A stretch of 64,000 bases of DNA from Galeruca laticollis (GCA_963921935.1 OY998175.1:265415709-265479708); one strand, 5' to 3'. Positions 46,113 through 58,025 are shown, counted from the stretch's first letter. Notes: generated by a model not told the origin, from the letters alone. Made by a program: numbers and translations.

Positions 46113-47858
46113 TGGAACAGTGCAAAGGTATAATAGCCAATAAATAACATAATTAATGCGAAGAAAAGAAAAATAAACTCGAACGAATAGTAAATATAAC
46201 AAATTGACATGTAATCCAAGTGAGGTTATATTAATCACACATTGCAAGGATTAAAATAGACATAACTAAGAAATCCTAATTATCACTTGCTTTGATTAAT
46301 AAAAAAAAATCATAGTATTCAAAGCAATAGTAGTAAATAATAATATAAAACATTACAGAGATACAACAGGAAATTAAAAACAGATTGTAGCCATGTAATT
46401 CACAAATAAATATAAATCATTTAAAATTCAAAACATTCAGACACAATAACAATCAACAAACTTTAATTGTAAATGTTAATATTTAATTATAAGAGTGTAA
46501 TTGAAAATGAACCGAGCAGTAAATGAACAAACGGAAGATTTTCAAAATGAATTTTAATATAGTTATTATTTTAATATAAATTTAGAGAAATTTTGAGTAT
46601 GGTGACAATTTATATTCATGATGAACTCTACAATGAATTTACTCATGATTCAGATATTTTTATTTAATTCAATAGTTCTTATGTAACTTTTTGATCATCC
46701 TGGTACATAGCGATTGACAGAAAATTTAATTAATTTCATGAAATCAAGTTAGTTTTTTTGAAAGGTCTATATAAATCTGTGTAGAATTTGACAGATGGAT
46801 TATTATATTTCAATCGTCAAGGGTAGATGTACAAAATTGTGTCCTGAGAATTTAAGAAAGGACAAATGAACTGAAATGGAGGAAGCCATATTGAAAATTG
46901 GGGAGAGTGGTTAAAAAACTTGGAGTATGAGGAAGAATGACATGATAAATTAACAAATTACATATAAAATTAGATAACAAATACAGAACTTACCTCAAGT
47001 AAACCAGGACTAAACTGTGAGTCATTTATTTCAATACTAAACATTACATCTTGAAAGTGCATATATTTACCGTACTTACAAACATTCAACTCAATATTAT
47101 CGAAGCCATATAACTGTAAAGAGACAGAAATTGTGTTATTAGTGATAATTAAGAATATTTTTGATGAATTTTATAATAGTAAATTGTAGATAATAAGAAA
47201 TAATTTAATCAACTTACCAACAATATGAGCTCATATAAACTATTATACTTATAATCTGAAAGTATTTCAATATTCCCATATTAATTTCAATCATTTAACA
47301 AATAATATTCGTTTCATTTTAAATCTTGCATATAATAACCTTACTCTTACTAAATAATTTTATCTCTCAGAACAGTTTTCAGATTATACCTAGATAAGTT
47401 ATACATCCAGTGGTCTGGTCTGAATTTAAGGAAGGAATTTTAATGTTTTGAATGTTCAATGAATTAAATATAATTATTTGTACAAATTTACAATTAGTGT
47501 GTCGGTTATTTTCCCAATTTTCAGGAATCAGAAGACGACAAATGTTTTATTCACTGTGGATTTGAAAAATCTGCAGTAAGGTAGGCAACCCTATCTACGC
47601 CCACATACAGAATTCTTTGAAATAAATATACTATATGTAAAAGTTTATTTTTCTTTAAATTTGGTTACGTTCTCGTTAATTTTTAAGCCCTACCTTATCA
47701 TGATATAAAGTAAGAATATTAAATATGCGTTTAACAATATACAGGGAAGACATGTAGGTATATCCGCCGAATGTACACTCATATATTAAACTTAGACATA
47801 AATATAAAATAACAAGCATTAGGAAACACATATACACACACAGAAAAACGAGACGATA

Positions 47859-47861
<3 letters not shown>
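46113..47861 (+). repeat. 3' LTR
   Basis: 1749 bp, nearly identical to the 5' LTR. It is followed directly by TA repeats. Confidence 0.92.

Positions 47862-47918
<57 letters not shown>
47862..47918. repeat. (TA)n array, right of LTR retrotransposon
   Basis: Continuation of the (TA)n target array after the LTR element, about 57 bp. Confidence 0.95.
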
Positions 47919-47920
<2 letters not shown>

Positions 47921-47929
47921 TATATCCCA

Positions 47930-48056
47930 CTATGCAAATAAATATTACAGTTATGTTAATTCAACATCACATTGTGATAATGTTCTTCCTTTTTTTCCTC
48001 TTGTTTTCATGACGTGCACATCTATACAACCGATTATGCCCAGCTTGTGGCTGTTA
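47930..48056 (-). pseudogene. Possible Harbinger/PIF-type transposase fragment
   Basis: The minus strand reads SHKLGIIGCIDVHVMKTRG, then in a shifted frame EEHYHNVMLN, then HNCNIYLHSG. This resembles the G-C-I-D-G-T-H block and the following Y-x-N-x-K-x-x-H-S-x-N-x-Q block of the DDE domain in Harbinger-type transposases. It is short, frameshifted and has a stop; no termini were found. Confidence 0.35.
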
Positions 48057-48383
48057 ATTTTTTTTGATGTTTCAGATTAACTTCTCAGCGATGTTAAAGC
48101 GCTGCCTTTTTACATTACTTTGATATTACTAGAGCTTCCTCAAAAGGGAGTCTTTATAACGAACTAAAAACAACATTTCTGTTACATTCTGAAATGTCTT
48201 TTAACATCTTGTCGATGTTAATGCAATGTCTAAAAAATCTTATCAATGATCTAAATGCGACACTTCAAAAACAATACAGTGTATTCTCTTAGATGTTGTA
48301 TGGACATTACTTAAACCTCTAAATAATATACCTCAAACATTCTAGATGACATCCTATAGATGTTTCTGTGCCTAATCAGCAAA
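48057..48383. other. AT-rich stretch, no gene seen
   Basis: No frame or repeat recognised between the transposase-like fragment and the foldback. Confidence 0.4.
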
Positions 48384-49362
48384 TACAGGGAGAACAACTA
48401 AGAACGCCGGCTGTCGGCCATATTTCAAAAAATAATCAAGGTACAACTTTAAAAAAATACCTTCAGAAAAATGACCATGAAAAATCGCTGGAAAATATTT
48501 TTGATTCCCTAAAATGTCTGCTATGGAGTGGAATGAACATAATACTGTGATTATCTCCAAAAAAGACATACTAAAGGTATCCTAGAAATACAATTTTTGA
48601 TATATTGTTGAGATTATGAAAAAATGTAGTTAGGGACTTATTCTCCAAGTAAGGGGTGGAGGAAGGTTCAACCTAGAAACACTTTTTTTTAAACGATATC
48701 AATGTTTTTGGCGTAATTTGAAGAGTTTTTCCTCTTTAATAAGATATGCTTAACAAAAATAACAAAATCGGTCAATTTTGTCAACGCTATGTGAAAAAGT
48801 TGACAATTTTCCAATTTTTCTCCGAAATTTCAAATGTAATGAGGCACTTTTTAAATTCTGATGAAAAGGGGTTGAAAAATAGGAATCTATTCTAAAATAT
48901 AAGATTTACGATATCAGATATAAAAATTAAAATAATGCTTCAATTTACATTTGAAATTTCCGCGAGGATACAAAATTATCTAATTATGTTATCAATTTTA
49001 TTAAACAGAAAAACTATGAAATGCAGGTAAAATCATTAATATCGGTTAAAAACCGAAAAAGTTATACATTTGTTCATAAGTTTGAACCTTCCCCACCCAT
49101 TATTTGAAGAATAATGGCAAAAAATCTCCTTAATTAAATATATTCATAATCTCATCAAGATTTCAAAAATTTTATTTTTATGACACCTTCAGTATGTTCT
49201 TTTTAGAGTATTGTTTTCGAGTGTTCATTACACTCCTAGCTGATATTTTAGAGACTACAAAATATTTTCCAGCAATTTTTCAGGATCACTTACCTAAAGG
49301 TAATTTGTACCATGATTCTTTTCTGAGATGTGGCCTACAGTCGTTTTTAGTTCATTTTGTAC
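48384..49362. repeat. Imperfect foldback (inverted arms of about 480 bp)
   Basis: The left arm, read rightward, matches the reverse complement of the right arm in order. Paired words include GGCCATATTTC/GGCCACATCTC, GCTGGAAAATATTTT, CATACTAAAGGT/CATACTGAAGGT, GAGATTATGAA, GGGTGGAGGAAGGTTCAA/GGGTGGGGAAGGTTCAA, CGATATCAATG/CGATATTAATG and GAAATTTCAAATGTAA. The centre is near 48875. The arms have diverged by many substitutions, so it is old. It has no coding capacity. Confidence 0.7.
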
Positions 49363-49811
49363 ATTTGAAATAAAATAGCAAAAAAAGCAATAAATGATTT
49401 AAAACGTTTATTCATAGTACAGTAAATTTGAAAAAAACAGGTACAAAATTAGAAAAAAAATATCTTGTCCAGAAATCCAACCTAAAAAAAAATAAAATTG
49501 TGTAAGCATATTACATAACAAGTCTGGAAAGTGGAAACTATTGAACGCATTCGGTGAAAGCAAGAAATAAAAAAGGGTATATTAATCTGTAGTTACCATA
49601 ACGTAACATACTTTGAAACTGAATTAATAAAGTTTAACGGATACACATACATTACAGCTGGTTTACAGAAAATTTATAAGAATAGTTTTTTAATTATACT
49701 AAAACTGATAAAAATTATACACCATAAAGATTTAATGAAACATTACGTTACATCAATAGAAATCCAATCTGATTAAAGAAAGTTCTATCGTTTACTTATT
49801 TACTTACGGTT
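49363..49811. other. AT-rich stretch, no gene seen
   Basis: No feature recognised. Confidence 0.4.
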
Positions 49812-50160
49812 ACTTTTTCTCACGCAAAAGTGGCTGTTTCGAGTGCCTCAACCATTCCATAATGTACACTTCAAAATCCTTATCTGTGAAACATTTAAAG
49901 GTGTTCTGAACAGCAGCTAATAAAACAATTACTTTAGATCAAATTGTGCCCATGGAGACCTTTGATAGATCATCATAAACTACATCATACTTGATTTTCA
50001 GCCAATTGACTGGGACCCATTTTCCATAAGATATATGCGGGGTTCTTCAAAGGAATAAAAACATATTTTATTTAAGTGACTTTTCATGATTTACCTTCTA
50101 TTACATGCCTCACTCCATTTTGCAGGTAAACTCAGGTGTGCTATGAAAATTCACACTTCT
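49812..50160 (-). pseudogene. Exon-like coding remnant of unknown family
   Basis: On the minus strand, 50048 to 49812 reads TPHISYGKWVPVNWLKIKYD, then VVYDDLSKVSMGTI, one TGA stop, then VLLAAVQNTFKCFTDKDFE and VYIMEWLRHSKQPLLREKK. Upstream, after an acceptor-like TTCCTTTGAAG at 50050 and a possible intron, 50100-50160 reads LPAKWSEACNRR in a compatible phase. The amino acid composition (Trp, Cys, Asp) is far from chance AT-rich frames. I do not recognise the family. The in-frame stop suggests a pseudogene or a captured fragment. Confidence 0.35.
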
Positions 50161-51040
50161 TTTCTGTTTAAAATAATATACTATTCTCATCTTGTTATTT
50201 TCATCCTGGAACAAATTATATATTAACATAGTGGAATTGTAACTTAATGAAAACCAAGCATTATTAATACACTCTATACAAAAAAAAACTATTCATGAAG
50301 AAGATATATGAAAACATTATCAAGTTAAATGAGTTTATAATTAATTGTATCCAATAGCTGTGTTTCTACACTAATAAGTAATTGAATGCTGTTTGTTGAC
50401 TGGAGCATTCAGTATCATAAGTTACATATTCTTCAACTAGATTAATATAGGTACCATTGTAAGGGACATCAGCTTATTTATTGTATTCAGTGAATTTTCA
50501 AATGGAAATGAGCTTTTTAACATAAATTTCTGTTTTTAAAGTCTTGAACAGTCTCTAATTGTTCACAAGAATTGTTAGTAATAATGTTAAAATTTTCTAA
50601 ACCTGTAAAACTATATTGATAGCTAAGACTACTACTACAAAAACTAGAACTAGTGATAATTGATTCAATATTTTTTGTACTGTTTAATACAATGTTTTAA
50701 ATAGTTACACCCCTTTCATAACATAATTACCAACTATGTGTTTTTTATTTTATCTATGTAAGTAGCTTCTGAAACATCTTAACATTGAAAATATTTTCTC
50801 CTAGATTCAAATCCCTGCCAACATATGAGCATGTTTTATTATTAATAATAGTATTTACCCTATTGCAATATTGAGTTTTTTGTAGGGTATAATGCATATC
50901 TAGGATTTGAAATATTGTGAATCGTTTTTAAAATATACTTACTAACTAAAATATTTGAAAAATTGAGAAACCCCTATTTTGTGAACTCTATTATATAATG
51001 TTAGTGTACAATTCCACCACTTGGAATTTCAATGTATTAT
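50161..51040. other. AT-rich stretch, no gene seen
   Basis: No frame or repeat recognised upstream of the errantivirus remnant; its gag, protease and RT are not here. Confidence 0.4.
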
Positions 51041-51046
51041 ACTATT

Positions 51047-51470
51047 GAAAAGAATTACTGGCTATTATTTTTGCATTAAAAACATTTAGATGTTATTTAT
51101 TTGGAAGAAAAATTGATATAATATCTGATCACAAACCTATCAAATATCTATTTAATATGAAAGAGCCAAACTCCAAATTTGTAAGATGGCGTTTATTAAT
51201 TTCTGAATTCGATAACGAAGTTCAATATGAGCCAGGTACATTAAATAAAAACGCAGATGCTCTAAGTAGAGTAGAAATTAACGCAATAACTGAAGATGAG
51301 TATCATCAACAATGGTATGACGAAATTGACTCCCTGATTGGTGAACCAAGTGATATCAACCAGATAACCGAAGACTTTCTTCAGAATCTCATTGAACCCG
51401 CTAAAGGCACCTTAGAAAATCAACTGGACAACCTAATCAATACAACCAATGTTAACTATATGAATCAATA
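51047..51470 (+). pseudogene. Errantivirus pol: RNase H C-terminal part
   Basis: The plus strand reads KELLAIIFALKTFRCYLFGR, then DIISDHKPIKYLF, then SKFVRWRLLISEFD and NKNADALSRVE. These are the final RNase H helices and the D-H-K-P-L and N-x-x-A-D-x-L-S-R blocks of Ty3-type pol. The long acidic stretch after this (to 51470) corresponds to the linker before integrase and has no motif. Confidence 0.8.
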
Positions 51471-51881
51471 AGTAATACTAGAAATTATAGGCACTACAGA
51501 TGAACCACAAGTTCCGCAACAAGAAGAAGACGATGAGACCGTCCATACAGCCGCCGAAAATCCGACTTTTGAAATCCCATTTACAGAGAATGTGACAAAT
51601 TCATACAATAGGCAAATAATAATAGTACAAGGTAAAAGTAAACATTTTTTCATTAAAAATAGCAAACATTTTATCAATAAATCTCGTATAATGGCCTATC
51701 TAACTGATAATGTAGGTGATCTTAAAAATCAAGTTATTAATCTTTTTAAGACTTACGTAGAACCGCAAAATTATACTGAATTCACGTAAAAAGTTCAACA
51801 ATAACAGATTTAGTATCTCTTATTATAACTACATTACAAAATACGTTCAAAAATCGAAGTTATAATTTAGTTATATCTAGA

Positions 51882-52600
51882 ATGTATGTGACAAATGTTG
51901 AAAACGTAGAAGATCGTGAAATGAATATCAAATATCAGCATGAATATAAAACATGTCACAGAGGTATTAATGGATATCAAAACGCTTTAAGAAATAAATA
52001 CTACTGGCCCGACATGAACGCTGATGTAATTAAGTATATAAATCTTTGTGAGATATGTAATCAAGCGAAATATGATCGGCATCCTCCACAAGTGGAATTT
52101 TCATTGACAGTCACCCCAACAAAACCATTCGAAACAATCCACGTGGATATATTTCAAATTTGAAGCACTGAATTTTCAACAATTTTGGACTCTTTTTCAA
52201 AATACGGACAAGCTTATATAATAGAATCAAGCTTAAATTCTGTTAGCGTTATAGAATGTTTAAGTATCTTTAATCACATTTTGGTATACCATATTCTATA
52301 GTTAGTGATAGTGGAACAGAATTTAGAAGTGAATTAGTTAAGGAATTCTGTAAATTACACAAAATTAGAATACATTTTACGACACCTCAAAACTCAAGTT
52401 AAAACATCCCAGAATGGATATAAAACAAATTATGCAATTCGCCGTTATTGGCTACAATTCATCTATTCACTCCGTAACCAAAAACAGACCATATGATGTT
52501 ATTTTAGGGGACACAAAAGCATTAGATCCCTTAGATCTTACGGACGAACGCATTGTTAATGATTATGTTGATAATAGAAAACTTAGGTAAGAAACTCTTT
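51882..52600 (+). pseudogene. Errantivirus integrase, decayed
   Basis: 51882-52163 contains an HHCC zinc-binding domain (HEYKTCHRGINGYQNALRNK, then YYWPDMNADV, then CEICNQAKYDRHP). The catalytic core begins with FETIHVDIFQ, carrying the first aspartate, and then a stop. The D-S-G-T-E-F block with the second aspartate is near 52305. The region of the catalytic glutamate is disrupted near 52390. A C-terminal integrase block with GYNSSIHSVTKNRPYDVILG lies at about 52448-52507. Stops and shifts make it inactive. Confidence 0.8.
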
Positions 52601-52866
52601 ATAAAAATATATATGATAATACCGTGAAACAAAAAGAAAAGATAATCAGTAGACGTAACTTAACTCGAGAAGACCCTAAGCAATATGTTGAAGGTCAGGA
52701 AATATTTATAAGAAATAGAAATATTTAAGAAAGAAATCAAAACAAAATTTTTTAAAAAGAACGGTGAAACTGGATATGAACGAGAAAATATTAACAACAA
52801 AAACCCGTACAATCCATAAATCAAAGGTTAAAAATCCACTTACTAACATTCGACTTCCTTTACAGA

Positions 52867-54535
52867 ATGACGAAAACACGGGGGACAATCTTCCTAACCC
52901 TGATCACAACCCTAGTGTCTATAGCTCAAAGTAATAACGTCGAAATACAAGTGCTTGACACTCTTTTATTACCTTAAGAATTAGGCAAAACAAAATTAAT
53001 TGAAACAAAGCTCACTTTTTTACATTTTATTGAAATAGATTTATTAGTTGAGCAGTTGAAAAATGTTGAAAATTTACATAGTAGATTAGAAAGTTACTTA
53101 AACTCTACGTCACTCAAAGATATAGATCTCATACAAAGTCTGTTCGAACATACGAAATATTTACTAAATGCAACTAAAATAAAATTGAGTAACCTTGTAT
53201 ATAAGGATGTTGAAGAAATAAATAACAGAAGTAAACAAGAATTGTTTAATGGTATTGGAACTATAAGTAAATGGCTTTTTGGAACTTTAGATCATGATGA
53301 CTAAATCAAATATAATTCTGAAATCAAGCAATTAATTTAAAACCAAAATTCGATTTCGCACGAGTCAAAACTACAGTCGTCCCTCAATACTCGTCTTATT
53401 GATCACTACAACAAGACAATCACTAGTTTATATAGAAATCAATCATTACTCCAGTCTCAAGTCAATGAAATCTACAATAAATCTCAAGACGTAGCCCGGC
53501 AGGTATTTGTATATTTTATATTGCCCAATGCTCTAAATCAAATAATTCTGAATTGCCAAAATTTGATAAATTTCATAGATAACTCAGAAAATTCAATTAT
53601 ATTCGCTCATTTAGGAAGTTTACATACCTCCATTATTTCTCTGAACCATTTATCTGAATTGATCATTCGTGTTTCAATAATATATGGTAGATCGGAAATC
53701 GTCATATTTAAAAATCCATACAATTATTACCAATTGGCCGGAGTCAAAGTCAAAGTTCAAGATTCTAGAATAATAATTGCTATCCATATACCCATTCTAA
53801 TAGATAGTGATTTTCTAACTTTACCAAATAAAAATTCAATAATTCAATAACGCAACCCCCTCCTTGTGCTTGGTACAAACTCACATCAATATGGAGAAAA
53901 ATTGTGTCCATCTATTGAAAGTATCTTCTTCTGCCGACAACATGAAGAAGCCATCAACGATACTTGCGTAATTCCTTTGATCCGAGCCGAAACACCAACC
54001 TGTAGATTTGAAGCAGCAGCTTTGAAACACCCTGTAGTCGAACAAATCAATAACAAATTTTTGATATTATTGCCAACTGAAAATCCACTGAAAGTCGAAA
54101 TTAACTGCGATAAGAATAGAATAGCTATAATCAAGAGTAACATTCTCATTAAATTATTACAAGGATGTAGTGTAAAAATTGGAAAGTCTATATGAAAATA
54201 CAGAAGAAAAGACGAATAGGAACCCTCTTTTATTACCAAAATTACGTTTAAATCTCGAATTTGAAGTAACCACAAATCGACATCCACCTTTACAACTAGA
54301 ATCAGTAGATCTCAAATCCATCAAAGACATTCGAAAGGAAGCAGATTCATACGAAATTTTAGAGGAACAAAAAGTGCACCCCGCAATTTGGAATATGCCT
54401 AGTCTAACATTGCTATTTGTAGGTTTAATTATTATCTATATCTGGTATAGAAGAAGAGGCCAAGAAGATGTTAGCCAGCCACTAAAAGAGGACCAGAAAC
54501 CCGAAAACAACCCCCCATCCGTTCTGTTGACGTGA
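52867..54535 (+). pseudogene. Errantivirus envelope glycoprotein, broken
   Basis: ATG at 52867 opens a hydrophobic signal peptide of about 22 residues. The frame has stops at 52975, 53302, about 53335 and 53848, and shifts phase near 54180. The segment around 53220-53300 has the conserved block after the subunit cleavage site (LFNGIGTISKWLFGTLD). The basic cleavage site itself is degraded (RSKQE). Asn-x-Ser/Thr sites and several Cys follow. A transmembrane helix (LTLLFVGLIIIYIWY) near 54405-54450 precedes a basic cytoplasmic tail ending at 54535. The class is the baculovirus-F-like env of insect errantiviruses. Confidence 0.75.
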
Positions 54536-55662
54536 ATAAGGATTGCTGTTGTCAGCAGTGAGTTTACTTGGTATAGGTCGCATCGGTTTTTGTCATTCTA
54601 ATCATGTTACATGTATTATAAACATATTCAATTAAAGTTAGTAAAGTTTGTATTTTTTGTAAAACAAAAGTTTAAAAAAAATACCTTTGTGTATAAAAAC
54701 ATTCAACTGATCAGGACCCTTATCCGTTACCTAAAAGGATAAAACGAAATGAGAAGAAGAAGAAGTATTTTCAACGATATCTAACTACTCGGAATCAAAA
54801 AGTGTACGATCTCTAAAACACAAATCACATGAACGGACTTATATGAGCTAGTAAATTGTATATTATTTTGAAAAGCAGAATTGGATTCATTAGATTAGGT
54901 CGTGAATTCAGAAGTGAGACTCATGAGACGAACAAGATTTGAATTGTTCTTGATCAGAATTGACCAAATTTGGTAGTTATAACAGACGTATATAAAATGT
55001 TTGATAGTTATTCAGGGTCGCTTGATTGTGACATAATTTCGCAGTCATTCTATTTTACTTTCTTCGCATATAACAAAATTTCACTCAAAATTCATTTCTT
55101 AATAACGTCCGTCCTTATGTCTGACACGCTGTAAATCAACATATTAACATATTGATTTATGCAGTAGGATAAAAATGTTAGTTCCTTTATTTTTTTCTCA
55201 GCCTTTCATTGATAATACTGGCTATATTCATAAAAATATACGTTCTTATGACCTTTTGTCTTGAGTGGAGATACTACTGACTTTGATTTAAGCATCCGGT
55301 GATTTAATTATAGTAACAATAACAGGAAAACAGGATACACTTACAAAAAGAAAAAAACAAATTTACAACGTCTGTTTACACTGAGTACGAAAATTATGTC
55401 ATTCATAAAGTACATCGCAATTCGCGAATTGAATAAGATTTTCATTGATGTTTGTATAATCTATGGTTAAGAGAGGCGTATCTCATCTAATTTCCAAATA
55501 ATTTGTCTAAATATATTAATGTTTGTTTATTGGTATTTAATGAGTTAATTGAGGATAACAGATCTGCAATGGCAAGTTAATATTTGAACTAGGAGTAGTT
55601 TTTTGAATCTCAAATTGGTATTAGCAAAGACAAAAGAATATTTGAAATCAATGGCGATGGTT
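54536..55662. other. AT-rich stretch, no gene seen
   Basis: May include the lost 3' end of the errantivirus; no LTR pair could be identified. Nothing else recognised. Confidence 0.4.
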
Positions 55663-55667
55663 ATAGC
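55663..55667. repeat. Target site duplication ATAGC, left
   Basis: ATAGC at the left edge of the copia element is repeated at 59513-59517 at its right edge. Confidence 0.7.
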
Positions 55668-55848
55668 TAATTGATTTTAAATTGAAGAACAGCCTAATTT
55701 TACTGATGAAATACTATATGGAAACGTAAACTGCTGAATTAATTTTATTGTCAAACTTGACACACAACAACAACAACTTAAAAACCAAAATATCACACAG
55801 AGAGATCACATCTACAAATCTGGTGATCTTGAATATTTCTTTCTAACA
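55668..55848 (-). repeat. Copia 3' LTR
   Basis: Matches 59338-59512 with several substitutions and a small CAACAA expansion (the ACACAACAACAACAAC stretch). On the minus strand it begins TGTTAG. Confidence 0.88.
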
Positions 55849-55858
55849 CCCCCACGCT
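55849..55858 (-). other. Copia polypurine tract
   Basis: On the minus strand GCGTGGGGG directly precedes the 3' LTR start TGTTAG, the normal position of the plus-strand primer. Confidence 0.75.
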
Positions 55859-56204
55859 ACAGATTATTCTTCGTCCCATTGATGTTTTGAGACGTGGAAA
55901 CTTTTCTTTGGAGAGATGCTTTGTGAAAGCATCATAATAATATTTGAATTTCACAATATATCAATTGAATTATATCACTGTCAACTAAATCACGTAGATG
56001 ATGGAATCTGACATCGATATGTTTTGTTCTGTAACTCTACTTTTCATTGGTTGCTAGCTTGATACAACTTCGATTGTCTTCATAAAGGACAGTTGCATTT
56101 TCACAAGGTATTCCGAAATCTCCTAAAAGTCTTCTTGACCAAACTATTTCCTGGCTTGCCAATGCAGCTGATAGGGCTACTGAAGATTGCTTCTTGCTAG
56201 CCCA

Positions 56205-56555
56205 TTATATAGGATTATTCCCAAGAAATAATATAAAACCAGCTGTAGATTTTCTATCAGAGACATCGCCTGCCCAATCGGAATCAACATATCCGTTCAG
56301 AGTCAATTCAGTATTCGAACTAAATTTCAGTTTATATTTACTTGTAACCTTCAGGTATTTGAGCACTATCTGGACTGCATACCAATGTTTCTGAGTTGGC
56401 TGACTTACTCCCACAGCAAGAGATTTATCCGGACGAGTTGTAGTTAAGAGATATAGCAGTGTCCCCACTGCTTTTCTATATGTTTCATTATTGGATAATA
56501 AAGGGATATTTGTATCGAATTTGGGGTACACTGTATCCATTGGAGTAGCTAACAT
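56205..56555 (-). pseudogene. Copia RNase H fragment
   Basis: A 116-codon frame has YRKAVGTLLYLLTTTRPD, then KYLKVTSKYKLKF, then GYVDSDWAGDVSDRKSTAGF. These are the pre-RNase H block and the catalytic-aspartate D-x-D-W-A-G block typical of Ty1/copia. It ends a few codons later at a break. Confidence 0.88.
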
Positions 56556-56566
56556 GAGGCATTTCC

Positions 56567-57215
56567 CTATCCATTCTCTTTGAGAAGGATATCAATTTTT
56601 GAATTTTGATCCAGTAGAAAGGTTACATCTTCAGTTCTTTGAACCCTGATCCCCAAAAATGATGAACTATTTCCTAAGTTGACCGTTTCGAAACTCTCAT
56701 TGAGTTTATTTCCAATCCATTGTATCACTTCATCATTTTCATGACATATACACAAATCATCAACATATAATAATACATATAGTATAGTCCCTTTCTTCAT
56801 TTTCATATAGAGGCACTGATCATTTTTACTCTGTTCAAATCCATATTCCATACTCCTTGTGGAGTTTATATACAAGATGGGAATCATTTTCATTTATATA
56901 ACCTTCACGATGAGACATATGAATCTCTTCATTCAACAGACCATTCAAATATGCGGTTTTTATATCATAATGCCTGATTTTTAATTTACGAACAGCTGCT
57001 ATTCTACTATCATAGTCCTCCCCATATTTTTGTGTGTAACCTTTTGCGACTGAACGAGCCTTATATTTCATTATTCCACCATTTGAATTGATTTTTGTCT
57101 TGGAAATCCACTTACATTTTATAACTTTTTTGTTCGGAAATAGCTCGGTCAATGTCCATTCGCCTTTCTTCCTGAATGATTCCATTTCATCTTCTATAGC
57201 ATTTATCCATTTCAA
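56567..57215 (-). pseudogene. Copia reverse transcriptase, two broken parts
   Basis: 57215 to 56835 reads KWINAIEDEMESFRKKGEW, then CKWISKTKINSNG, then KARSVAKGYTQKYGEDY and motif A RHYDIKTAYLNGLL. 56893 to 56567 continues with YGFEQSKNDQCLYMK, motif C LLYVDDLCI and SSSFLGIRV. The segment between them, with the Y-G-L-K-Q-S and W-N block, is missing. Motif A and C aspartates are present but not on one frame. Confidence 0.88.
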
Positions 57216-57638
57216 TTTATAATTTTCTGGTAATTTGATTATTTCGTACCAAGTCTCAGAATCATCATTGAAGTGAAATAGGACAGTTTCTCAGGAGGTT
57301 TTCCCTTATTATTTCTTGAAGACCGTATTATATACTCCAACTCTCCATCATCCGGACGTGTCTCTTTACTTTTAATATTAGTATTATGTTCGGCAATAAC
57401 CTTGGTTTTTCTGATTTCCACAGTTCATATGGAGTACATTCGATAGCTTTTGTAGGAAGAAGATTTTGAAGATAATTCGCTGTGGCAATTGCTTCTTCAC
57501 CCCAATATTTATTCGGTTATCCTGCATCAAACAACATACACCTTGTTGCTTCGCATAAGGTTCGATTTTTACGTTCTGCTATGCCATTTTGTTTGGGCGA
57601 ATACGGAACTGTGGTTCGAAAGGAAATACCTTTTTTCT

Positions 57639-57960
57639 TCAGAGAACCTTGAACTGCTGATCCACAATACTCTCTTCCATTATCAAATCTGAACATTCTG
57701 GGAATTTTTCAAATTTTTGACATACTTCATCTTTGGAATGTAGAAGGTATATTATGGTATAACGAGAGTGGTCATCAATAAATGTTAAAAAATAGCGTTT
57801 TTTTCCTGGGGTTTCTGTTTTTATCAGATCACAAACATCAGAATGTATCAAATCTAGATAGACATTGATTTGATCGTTTGTCGCAATTCTTCAAAAATGG
57901 TTTCTTCGTTAGTTTTACTTTTATGCAACTCACACAATTCATAATTTAATTGCAATTTCA
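57639..57960 (-). pseudogene. Copia integrase fragment
   Basis: The frame 57851-57639 reads MIHSDVCDLIKTETPGKKRY, then FLTFIDDHSRYTIIYLL, the first catalytic aspartate and the D-D-x-S-R block of copia integrases. Upstream (to about 57960) out-of-frame text contains CELHKSKTNEE, part of the zinc-binding end. The second aspartate and glutamate regions near 57700-57420 are partly readable but broken. Confidence 0.82.
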
Positions 57961-58025
57961 GATTTTTATTTCTGAGGCTAGATCATGTAACACAAGTCTT
58001 TTGATATCGAACGGATTTTTATGAC

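Larger units (their letters stand above)
40703..47861 (+). mobile_element. Ty3-type LTR retrotransposon, internally deleted, with 1.75-kb LTRs
   Basis: The element has two nearly identical LTRs of 1747 and 1749 bp, beginning TGGAACAGTG and ending ACGATACCA (TG...CA). An 18-base primer site, a gag frame, and a protease plus partial RT frame in the -1 phase follow the 5' LTR. RNase H and integrase are missing between about 45835 and the 3' LTR. LTR differences are few (for example AGTCTGG versus GGTCTGG and a small indel near 40772), so the insertion is recent. It could move only with enzymes from a complete relative. Confidence 0.92.
51047..54535 (+). mobile_element. Errantivirus (insect endogenous retrovirus) remnant: RNase H, integrase, envelope
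   Basis: A plus-strand, 5'-truncated Ty3-type element with the gene order RNase H, integrase, env typical of gypsy-like errantiviruses. No gag, protease or RT lies upstream and no LTR was identified at either end. It has many stops and frameshifts along its whole length, so it is an old inactive copy. It is not the missing part of the LTR element at 40703-47861, which is nearly undamaged and therefore much younger. Confidence 0.8.

Noticed and set aside
46113..46120. LTR start at TGTTGGAAC, three bases earlier
   Set aside because: The 5' copy reads TATTGGAAC there, so only TGGAAC is shared by both LTRs with TG...CA ends; the earlier start remains possible if one base changed.
51047..52600. 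The errantivirus remnant as the missing 3' half of the 40703-47861 element
   Set aside because: It lies outside the 3' LTR and is far more decayed than the nearly intact LTR element.
53886..54287. 133-codon minus-strand frame
   Set aside because: Antisense to the env remnant; the plus strand has the recognisable protein.
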